Below, in pieces: positions 57,810 through 64,000 of a stretch of DNA of 64,000 nucleotides. Each line of letters begins with the position of its first letter. Positions within the stretch are counted from its first letter, which is position 1. Made by a program: the position numbers and the translations under genes. The stretch is from Streptomyces sp. NBRC 109706. GTDB lineage: Bacteria > Actinomycetota > Actinomycetes > Streptomycetales > Streptomycetaceae. The notes under the pieces are model-generated. The model worked only from the letters and a program-made list of their open reading frames with translations. It searched no databases and was not told the origin of the DNA. The stretch covers positions 310,001-374,000 of the forward strand of contig NZ_BBOM01000009.1 in NCBI RefSeq assembly GCF_000974485.1, written 5' to 3'.

Positions 57810-58649
57810 GTGCCCCCGTCCGACGTGCGCAAGTCCTCCGCCAGCGGCGGGGTTCAGTCCCTTGAGCGAGCCTTCGGGCTGCTCGAACTGATGGCCGACG
57901 CCGGGGGCGTCACCGGGCTGAGCGAGCTGGCCAGCAGCAGCGGGCTGCCGCTCCCCACCATCCACCGGCTGATGCGCACGCTGGTCGCCTGCGGCTATGT
58001 CCGCCAACAGCCCAACAGACGCTATGCGTTGGGCCCCCGACTGATCCGGCTCGGCGAGGCCGCGGCCCGTCCGCTGGCCACCTGGGCCCGCCCCTTCCTG
58101 GCCCGGCTGGCGGCCGGGACGGGCGAGACGGCCAATATGGCGCTGCTCGACGGGGACGAGGCGGTCTATGTGGCGCAGGTGCCCTCGCGCCATTCGATGC
58201 GGATGTTCACCGAGGTGGGCCGCCGGGTGCTGCCGCATGCCACCGGCGTCGGCAAGGCGCTGCTGGCCGGGCTCCCGGACGAGGAGGTGCGCGCGCTGCT
58301 GCACCGCACCGGAATGCCCGCGGTCACCGAGCGCACCCTGACCTCCCCCGACGCGTTCCTGCGCGAGCTGGGCACGGTGCGGGCGCGCGGCTTCGCGGTG
58401 GACGACAACGAGCAGGAGATCGGCGTGCGCTGCCTCGCGGTGGCGCTGCCGCACGCCCCGACCCCCGCCGCCATATCCGTCTCCGGCCCGGCGGGACGAC
58501 TGACGGACGAGGCCGTGGAGAAACTGGCCCCACTGCTTCGGGAGGTCGCCCACGAACTGGGCACGGTCCTGGCCGCCGCCCCGGAGCCGGCGGCCTCCGG
58601 CCCGGCCGACCGGGCACCGACCACGGCCGCGCCGGACACGGACGGCTGA
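57810..58649 (+). CDS. allR: IclR family regulator, probable AllR
   Basis: 279 residues. The winged helix is VQSLERAFGLLELMADAGGV, TGLSELASSSGLPLPTIHRL, MRTLVACGYVRQQPNRRYAL. The effector domain contains GETANMALLDGDEAVYVAQV, RVLPHATGVGKALLAGLPDE and GFAVDDNEQEIGVRCLAVAL, with the ligand pocket residues typical of glyoxylate/allantoate-sensing members. Its position between allantoinase and malate synthase matches the allantoin repressor of streptomycetes. GTG 57810 is the start. The Pro/Ala-rich tail is likely disordered. Confidence 0.9.
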   Translation: MPPSDVRKSSASGGVQSLERAFGLLELMADAGGVTGLSELASSSGLPLPTIHRLMRTLVACGYVRQQPNRRYALGPRLIRLGEAAARPLATWARPFLARLAAGTGETANMALLDGDEAVYVAQVPSRHSMRMFTEVGRRVLPHATGVGKALLAGLPDEEVRALLHRTGMPAVTERTLTSPDAFLRELGTVRARGFAVDDNEQEIGVRCLAVALPHAPTPAAISVSGPAGRLTDEAVEKLAPLLREVAHELGTVLAAAPEPAASGPADRAPTTAAPDTDG

Positions 58650-58762
58650 CGCGGCGGCCTCCGGCCGGGCTGACCGGGCCCCCACCGGACCGTGCAAGGG
58701 CCGACCCCGCCGGCGCAGGAGGCCACCCGGCAACTGGCCGGTCGCGGGCCTACGCTGGGCGG

Positions 58763-59380
58763 ATGACGGGTGAGGCGGTGGCCGGGGTGGTGTTGGCGGG
58801 TGGGGGTGGGAGCCGGTTGGGGGGCCGGGTCAAGGCGCTGTTGGAGCACGAGGGGCGCCCCCTGGTCGAGTTGACGTCCGAGGCGTTGCGCGCGGCCGGT
58901 TGCGCGCCGGTGCTGGTGGTGTTGGGCGCCGGCGCGGACGAGGTCGAGGAGCGCGCGTCGCTGGGCGCCTGCCGGATCGTGCGCAACCAGGAGTGGGCCA
59001 CGGGGATGGGTTCGTCGTTGCGTGCCGGGCTCGCCGCGCTCGGGGCCCTGGCCGAGCCGCCGGCGGGGGCGCTGGTGGCGCTGGTGGACCAGCCGTGGGT
59101 GGGTGTCGAGGCGATGGCCCGGGTGCGGGCGGCGTTCCGTTCCCCGGCGTCGCTGGTCTCGGCCAGCTATGGCGGGCGGCGTGGGCATCCGGTGCTGCTG
59201 GGGGCCGATCATTTCGCCGGGGTGGCCGACGCCGCGCGCGGCGACCGGGGCGCGCGCGACTATCTGCGGGCGCGCGCGGACCAGCTCACGCTGGTGGAGT
59301 GTGGGGATGTGGCGGCGCCGGACGATATCGACCAACCGGCCGATCTGCGCCGGCTGTCGGGACCCCCACCGCATCGTTGA
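58763..59380 (+). CDS. MobA-like/MocA-type nucleotidyltransferase
   Basis: 205 residues. GVVLAGGGGSRLGGRVKALL (about residues 8-27) is the NTP-binding GGGxSRxGG...K motif. VLVVLGAGADEVE, RIVRNQEWATGMGSSLRAGL and ALVALVDQPWVGVEAM (metal Asp) follow, then GHPVLLGADHF and DIDQPADLRRL. This is the molybdenum-cofactor cytidylyl/guanylyltransferase class, which matures cofactor for xanthine-dehydrogenase-type enzymes. It is consistent with purine breakdown next to the allantoin genes, although no dehydrogenase is in the window. Confidence 0.88.
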   Translation: MTGEAVAGVVLAGGGGSRLGGRVKALLEHEGRPLVELTSEALRAAGCAPVLVVLGAGADEVEERASLGACRIVRNQEWATGMGSSLRAGLAALGALAEPPAGALVALVDQPWVGVEAMARVRAAFRSPASLVSASYGGRRGHPVLLGADHFAGVADAARGDRGARDYLRARADQLTLVECGDVAAPDDIDQPADLRRLSGPPPHR

Positions 59381-59382
59381 TC

Positions 59383-59397
59383 TTCCACGATGTAGAA
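59383..59397. promoter_or_regulatory. Imperfect inverted repeat upstream of malate synthase
   Basis: TTCCAC (59383-59388) and GTAGAA (59392-59397) form an inverted repeat with one mismatch around GAT, about 77 bases before aceB. It may be a weaker regulator site in this AT-richer promoter region. Confidence 0.45.
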
Positions 59398-59473
59398 ACT
59401 ACTATCCATTTCCATGCCGTTATGGCGTAGTGAATGTCGTAGCGAACACTGAACCGTAGTGAAGGAGTGACCC

Positions 59474-61078
59474 ATGTCAGCCGTCACCGTGGAAGCTCGG
59501 GACCGGGTGCCACGCCAGGACGAGGTGCTCACCCCACAGGCTCTCGACTTCCTCGCCGAGCTGCACCGGCGCTTCACCCCGCGCCGGGACGAGCTGCTGG
59601 CCCTGCGCGGCCGCCGGCGGGAGGAGATCGCCCGCACCGGCCGGCTGGACTTCCTGCCCGAGACGGCGGAGGTCAGGGACGGCGACTGGTCGGTCGCCCC
59701 GGCGCCGCCCGCGCTCCAGGACCGCCGGGTGGAGATCACCGGGCCGACGGACCGCAAGATGACGGTCAACGCGCTCAACTCGGGCGCCCGGATCTGGCTG
59801 GCGGACTTCGAGGACGCCCTCTCGCCGACCTGGGCCAATGTGATCGGCGGGCAGCTCAGCCTGGCCGACGCCTTCCGCCGCCGGATCGACTTCACCGACG
59901 AGCGCGGCAAGAAGTACGCGCTGCGCCCCGACGACGAGTTGGCCGTCGTGGTGACCCGCCCGCGCGGCTGGCATCTGGACGAGCGGCATCTCACCGTCGA
60001 CGGGCGTCCCGTTCCCGGCTCGCTGGTGGACTTCGGGCTCTTCTTCTTCCACAACGCGGCCCTGCTCGCCGAGACCGGTCGCGGTCCCTACTTCTATCTG
60101 GCCAAGCTGGAGTCCCATCTGGAGGCGCGCCTCTGGAACGAGGTGTTCCGCTTCGCCCAGGACGCGCTGGGCATCCCGCAGGGCACCGTCCGGGCCACCG
60201 TGCTGATCGAGACGGTCACCGCCGCCTTCGAGATGGAGGAGATCCTTTACGAACTGCGGGAGCACGCGGCGGGGTTGAACGCCGGCCGCTGGGACTACCT
60301 GTTCTCGATCGTGAAGAACTTCCGGGACGGCGGCGAGCGCTTCGTGCTCCCCGACCGCAACGCGATCACCATGACGGCGCCCTTTATGCGTGCCTACACC
60401 GAGCTTCTGGTGCGCACCTGCCACAAGCGCGGCGCGCATGCCATCGGCGGCATGGCCGCGTTCATCCCGGCCAAGGACGCCGAGGTCAACAGGGCCGCGT
60501 TCGACAAGGTGCGGGCCGACAAGGAGCGGGAGGCGGGCGACGGCTTCGACGGGTCCTGGGTGGCGCACCCGGGTCTGGTGCCGGTCGCGCAGGCCGCGTT
60601 CGACGCGGTGCTCGGCGAGCGGCCCAACCAGAAGGAGCGGCTGCGCCCCGAGGTCAAGGTCACCGCCGAGGAGTTGCTGGACATCGGCTCGGTGCCCGCC
60701 ACGCCGACGGCCGACGGGCTGCGCAACGCGGTCCAGGTCGGCACCCGCTACCTCCAGGCATGGCTCGCCGGCCGGGGCGCCGTCGCGGTCTTCAACCTGA
60801 TGGAGGACGTGGCCACCGCCGAGATCTCCCGTTCGCAGATCTGGCAGTGGATCAACGCCGGGGTGCTGCTGGACAACGGTGAACGGGTCACCCGGCCCTA
60901 TGTCCGCCAGGTCGCCGCCGACCAACTGCTCGCCATCCGCGACGAGATCGGCGAGGACGCCTATGTGGAGGGCGGCTGGGAGCGGGCCTTCGACCTGCTG
61001 ATGGAGATCGCGCTGGACGAGTCCTATGTGGACTTTCTGACGCTTCCCGCCTACCAACTGCTCGACCGAACGCACTGA
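59474..61078 (+). CDS. aceB: Malate synthase A
   Basis: 534 residues, normal for malate synthase A. KMTVNALNSGARIWLADFED (metal and catalytic region), SPTWANVIGGQLSLADAFRR, VLIETVTAAFEMEEILYELR, GLNAGRWDYLFSIVKNFRDG, and AVFNLMEDVATAEISRSQIW, QWINAGVLLDNGERVTRPYV are all present. It condenses glyoxylate with acetyl-CoA to malate and so uses the glyoxylate released from ureidoglycolate. It lies on the same side as AllR. ATG 59474 follows GAAGGAG. A hairpin is downstream. Confidence 0.95.
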   Translation: MSAVTVEARDRVPRQDEVLTPQALDFLAELHRRFTPRRDELLALRGRRREEIARTGRLDFLPETAEVRDGDWSVAPAPPALQDRRVEITGPTDRKMTVNALNSGARIWLADFEDALSPTWANVIGGQLSLADAFRRRIDFTDERGKKYALRPDDELAVVVTRPRGWHLDERHLTVDGRPVPGSLVDFGLFFFHNAALLAETGRGPYFYLAKLESHLEARLWNEVFRFAQDALGIPQGTVRATVLIETVTAAFEMEEILYELREHAAGLNAGRWDYLFSIVKNFRDGGERFVLPDRNAITMTAPFMRAYTELLVRTCHKRGAHAIGGMAAFIPAKDAEVNRAAFDKVRADKEREAGDGFDGSWVAHPGLVPVAQAAFDAVLGERPNQKERLRPEVKVTAEELLDIGSVPATPTADGLRNAVQVGTRYLQAWLAGRGAVAVFNLMEDVATAEISRSQIWQWINAGVLLDNGERVTRPYVRQVAADQLLAIRDEIGEDAYVEGGWERAFDLLMEIALDESYVDFLTLPAYQLLDRTH

Positions 61079-61099
61079 ACGCACTGAACGCTCCGCGGT

Positions 61100-61139
61100 G
61101 TCGCCCTGCGGCCGGTCAGCCGACCAGCCGCAGGGCGAC
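61100..61139. terminator. Terminator overlapping the end of the convergent methyltransferase
   Basis: The arms 61100-61112 and 61127-61139 pair perfectly over 13 bases. The 14-base loop contains a further GGTC/GACC stem. It terminates aceB and lies across the stop codon of the opposite gene. Confidence 0.75.
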
Positions 61140-61889
61140 GGTGCGCAGGCCGCCTCCCGTGGTCTGGTGGTCCCCGACGACGCGCAGCCCCGCGGTCCGG
61201 CACTGCCGCTTCACCCACTCGTGGGAGAGCCGCAGCTTGCGGTAGCTGCTGGTGCGCAACGTCCAGTCGTCGCCCGGGTCCCGGCGGGTGTGCACCAGAT
61301 CGTGGACGACCACCGTGTAGGCGTTGTCGTCGTCGGGGTACTCAAGAAAGCTGGTCATGATCCGGTCGTCCGTGGCCCGGACCGGAAGGAAACGGTCGGT
61401 CCCCGTAAGGGGAACGGTCAGATCGCGATAGGACAGCACCGCGACCCCGTCCGGGGCCAGCGCGGCGGCCACATCGTTGAGCAGCGCCGCCACATCGCCC
61501 CGGCTGGGCAGATGGGTCAGGGTGTCCCCCAGACAGACCACCGCGTCCACGGTGCCGACGGGCACCCGTTCACGCAGTACCGTGCGCACATCGGCCAACA
61601 CCGGACGCACCGCGGGCACCTCCCGTGCGTAGTCGGTCAGTTCGGCCAACAGCGGTCGGCTCAGATCGACGGCGAGCACGGTCTCGAAGCCCAGCGCGGC
61701 CAGCGCCAGGCTGGTGTGCCCGGGGCCGCAGCCCAGATCGACGGCGAACCCCCCGCCCGTCCCCGGAGCCACGCCCAGGTCGAGCAGCAACTCCCGCTGG
61801 GTGGGCACCAGTCCGGGCACATCGCCCCCCAGCATCCAGGAGTAGTGCTCGGCCAGCAGACGGTCGTAGTGATCGACGGCGGGCGTCAT
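61116..61889 (-). CDS. Class I SAM-dependent methyltransferase
   Basis: 257 residues. VDHYDRLLAEHYSWMLGGDV leads to FAVDLGCGPGHTSLALAALG (motif I, about residues 48-67) and TVLAVDLSRPLLAELTDYAR. VDAVVCLGDTLTHLPSRGDV and LAPDGVAVLSYRDL complete the SAM fold. YDDDNAYT-type residues and a beta-strand cap follow (VVVHDLVHTRRDPGDDWTLR). It likely methylates a small molecule. ATG 61889 follows GAAGGAG. It is divergent from the Lrp gene, which could regulate it. Confidence 0.9.
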   Translation of the reverse strand: MTPAVDHYDRLLAEHYSWMLGGDVPGLVPTQRELLLDLGVAPGTGGGFAVDLGCGPGHTSLALAALGFETVLAVDLSRPLLAELTDYAREVPAVRPVLADVRTVLRERVPVGTVDAVVCLGDTLTHLPSRGDVAALLNDVAAALAPDGVAVLSYRDLTVPLTGTDRFLPVRATDDRIMTSFLEYPDDDNAYTVVVHDLVHTRRDPGDDWTLRTSSYRKLRLSHEWVKRQCRTAGLRVVGDHQTTGGGLRTVALRLVG

Positions 61890-62006
61890 GGGCGGCTCCT
61901 TCGGCGACAGCGGGCAGCGCGGGAGTACCCAAGGAACCTAGCCGGCGTGACGGGTCTCCGGTGACCGCACCGAACGCTGTTCGGAGTTGACCGGAGAATA
62001 GCCTCC

Positions 62007-62483
62007 ATGGACGACATTGATTCGGCGATCCTCGCCCATCTCCAGCGCGATGCACGGCTGACCAATCGCGAGCTGGCGCGCCTGGTCGGAATCGCGCCCT
62101 CCACTTGCCTCGAACGCGTCCGCGGTCTGCGGTCCCGCGAGGTGATCACCGGCTACCACGCCGCCGTCGATCCCCGGGCGCTCGGCCGCTCCCTGCAGGC
62201 GCTGATCTTCGCCCGGCTGCGCCCCCTGACCCGGGAGGTGATCACCAGCTTCGAGCACTATCTCGCCCAACTGCCCGAGGTGCGCTCCGTGATGGTGGTC
62301 TCCGGGGACGAGGACTTCGTGGTCCATGTGTCGGTGACCGATATCGAGCATCTGCACGGCTTTCTGATGGACCGGTTCAGCGCCCGCCGCGAGGTGGTCA
62401 GCTTCCGCAGCTCGATGATCTACCGGGAGACCGGCGGCCGGGTGCTGACCGCCTTCGGCGAGGACGAGGGGGACCGCGCCTGA
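62007..62483 (+). CDS. Lrp/AsnC family transcriptional regulator
   Basis: 158 residues. The HTH (DDIDSAILAHLQRDARLTNR, ELARLVGIAPSTCLERVRGL, REVITGYHAAVDPRALGRSL) is followed by the RAM amino-acid-binding domain (LPEVRSVMVVSGDEDFVVHV, TDIEHLHGFLMDRFSARREV). These proteins bind as octamers and sense amino acids. It is divergent from the methyltransferase gene with 117 bases between, so that gene is a plausible target together with its own. ATG 62007 is the start. Confidence 0.92.
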   Translation: MDDIDSAILAHLQRDARLTNRELARLVGIAPSTCLERVRGLRSREVITGYHAAVDPRALGRSLQALIFARLRPLTREVITSFEHYLAQLPEVRSVMVVSGDEDFVVHVSVTDIEHLHGFLMDRFSARREVVSFRSSMIYRETGGRVLTAFGEDEGDRA

Positions 62484-62512
62484 CCCGGTCCCCCTCGAAA
62501 CGAAACCCGCGC

Positions 62513-63784
62513 TCAGCCGGTGACCAGCACCGGGTGCCGCACCACCGCGTCGAAGAGATAGCCCTGTTGGTTGTAGACCGAGCGCTCCGGCTGGGTCCGC
62601 CCCGCCGAGTCGGTGGCGCGCGCCAACAGGGTCGCCGACCCCGGCCGGCGCGGCGTCCACGGCACCGACCAGCGCACCCAACTGTCGCGGCGCGGCGCGT
62701 CCTTGAGGCGCGCCGGCCGCCACCGCCGGCCGCCGTCCGTGCTGACCTCGACGGAGCGGATCACCCCGGCGCCCGACCAGGAGCGGCCCGTCAGCTCATG
62801 GGTGCGGCCGGCGGCCAGCGGCGCGTCGAAGGCCAGCTCGAAGGCGCTCTTGACGGTCTGCCTGGTCAGCGGCGCGCTGCCGCCCTCCGGGTGGTCGGGG
62901 CCGAAGAGCCGGTAGAGATCGGTGTTCCACGGGGAGTAGAGCGGTTCGGCCGACACCTCGATATCGCCCACCCACTTGATGGAGGCGATCCCGATCCAGG
63001 ACGGCACCAGCACCCGCACCGGATGACCGTGGTCGGGCGGCAGCGGCGCACCGTTCATCTCATAGGCGAGCAGCACGTCGTCCAGCGCCTTGGCCAGCGG
63101 CAACGGGCGGCGCACCCGGCCGAGTTCGGCCCCTGAGGAGTCGACAAACGGATCGTCGAGGCCACGCGGCTGGACGTCCACCGCGTCCCGCCGCAGCCCG
63201 GCGCGGCGCAGCACCTCGGCCAGCCGCACGCCGCGCCAGCGGGCGACGCCGATCGCGCCCAGCTGCCAGGCGGTGCCGGAGGCGGCCTCACCCTGCTGAG
63301 TGGCATAGAAACTGCGCCCGTTGCCGGCACACTCCACGGCCGCGGTGTGCACGGTGGTGGGCAGCGCGCGCAGCGCGTCCAGATCGAACTCCACCTCGCC
63401 GCCCCGCAGTCCGCTCCCCCACAGCCGCAGCCGCCAGTCGGCCGCCGAGATCGTCGGGGTACGGGTGTGGTTGCGGACGAAGAACAGCTCGTTGGGCGTG
63501 TGGTAGCCGGTGCCGCGCAGCGCCGACCAGCGGGTCTCCGCATTGGTGCCGTGCACCACGAACCCGTCCTCGGGCAGCGGTTTGACGATGCCGGGCGCGG
63601 GATCGTCGGCCACGGTGGCCGCGGCGGCACCCGGCGCCCAGGCGAGCGACGAGGTCGCGGCGACGGCGCCACCGGCGGCGAGCAGCCGGATCAGATCCCG
63701 GCGGTCGATCCCCTCGGCACGCGCCGTGCCATCGAGGAACTGGCGCAGCCGACGGCGGTCGTAGCGTCTCTCGTTGGTCGTCAT
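62513..63784 (-). CDS. Tat-exported sulfite oxidase-like molybdopterin enzyme
   Basis: 423 residues. The leader contains DRRDLIRLLAAGGAVAATSS, a twin-Arg signal. The molybdopterin domain shows YHTPNELFFVRNHTRTPTIS, the Mo-ligand Cys in VECAGNGRSFYATQQ (about residue 155), WRGVRLAEVLRRAG, PVRVLVPSWIGIASIKWVGD and SPWNTDLYRLFG. A Mo-co dimerisation domain ends it (VIRSVEVSTDGGRRWRPARL). It resembles sulfite oxidase/YedY-like enzymes outside the membrane. There is no heme domain, so its electron acceptor is unknown. ATG 63784 is preferred. Confidence 0.92.
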   Translation of the reverse strand: MTTNERRYDRRRLRQFLDGTARAEGIDRRDLIRLLAAGGAVAATSSLAWAPGAAAATVADDPAPGIVKPLPEDGFVVHGTNAETRWSALRGTGYHTPNELFFVRNHTRTPTISAADWRLRLWGSGLRGGEVEFDLDALRALPTTVHTAAVECAGNGRSFYATQQGEAASGTAWQLGAIGVARWRGVRLAEVLRRAGLRRDAVDVQPRGLDDPFVDSSGAELGRVRRPLPLAKALDDVLLAYEMNGAPLPPDHGHPVRVLVPSWIGIASIKWVGDIEVSAEPLYSPWNTDLYRLFGPDHPEGGSAPLTRQTVKSAFELAFDAPLAAGRTHELTGRSWSGAGVIRSVEVSTDGGRRWRPARLKDAPRRDSWVRWSVPWTPRRPGSATLLARATDSAGRTQPERSVYNQQGYLFDAVVRHPVLVTG

Positions 63785-63903
63785 GGCCAAGCATCCTGCG
63801 CCCGGGGCCGGGGCCGGCGCCATTGCGACACATTGCAATGCCATGAACAAATGTCATGAACAGCTGCCGGCCCCTTCCACCGACCCGGTTCGCCCGTGAA
63901 CGA

Positions 63904-64000
63904 TCAGCCGTTCGCGGCGAGTTGGGCCAGCCGTCGGGCCTGGGCCCGGGCCTCCGCCGCGACGGCGGACTCGTCGGCGGTGCGCAGCTCACCGTTCTCC
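63904..64000 (-). CDS. Hypothetical protein, 3' end only
   Basis: Only the last 31 codons are inside the window. The visible tail reads ENGELRTADESAVAAEARAQ and ends RLAQLAANG. It is Ala/Arg-rich and probably helical. The rest lies past the right edge, so no family can be named. It runs in the same direction as the sulfite-oxidase-like gene and could be upstream of it in one operon. Confidence 0.55.
   Translation of the reverse strand, partial: ENGELRTADESAVAAEARAQARRLAQLAANG

Overview
The window is very GC-rich, dense in genes, and full of families typical of Streptomyces and its close relatives: XRE/DUF5753 with DUF397, DUF6879, DUF7848, DUF6278, an AllR-type IclR regulator beside allantoin genes, a psd-pssA pair, and a perfect CebR-type operator. 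I read it as a chromosomal segment of a streptomycete. No rRNA, tRNA, CRISPR array, intact transposase or integrase was found.

Positions 1-9,400 look like an accessory, partly decayed island. They hold a flavin-reductase-like gene, a 5'-truncated phosphotransferase fragment, a DUF6879/XRE cassette, and an unknown gene followed by a phosphotransferase with an unusual active site, a methyltransferase remnant and a HAD protein. Next come a WhiJ/BldB-like pair whose regulator carries a 1-nt frameshift, three coupled small genes (two with CxxC/His zinc-ribbon-like patterns), and two Nudix-like proteins lacking the catalytic motif. The island ends in a long imperfect hairpin and a perfect 19-bp hairpin.

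Positions 9,400-23,300 are mostly housekeeping genes: a penicillin-binding-protein-like hydrolase, a superinfection-immunity-like membrane peptide, formaldehyde dehydrogenase, a TetR regulator and a CitE-like CoA lyase, psd-pssA, an MBL hydrolase, exonuclease III, a GntR regulator, and a WYL regulator divergent from DUF3224 across a perfect palindrome. Positions 23,400-28,500 hold a divergent non-phosphorylative L-fucose pathway with its FCD regulator. Positions 28,500-38,300 hold two related methyltransferases (one fused to a MerR domain), a P450, a P-loop kinase-like protein, a secreted GH71/99-like enzyme, a secreted Cip1-like protein under a CebR box, and an aldo/keto reductase divergent from a TetR gene.

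Positions 38,500-54,500 hold DinB, a gamma-glutamyltransferase-like protein, an inositol-monophosphatase-like protein, GNATs, a phytoene-desaturase-like flavoprotein, glycerate kinase, a second GH71/99-like enzyme with a C-terminal beta-sandwich, a ROK sugar kinase coupled to a membrane protein, and a LacI regulator. Positions 54,500-64,000 hold a secreted RNase Sa-like enzyme, then allantoicase-allantoinase divergent from an AllR-like regulator, a MobA-like nucleotidyltransferase and malate synthase. This joins purine-nitrogen salvage to glyoxylate use. The window closes with a methyltransferase, an Lrp regulator, a Tat-exported sulfite-oxidase-like enzyme and a gene cut by the right edge. 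Most convergent pairs are separated by strong GC-rich hairpins.
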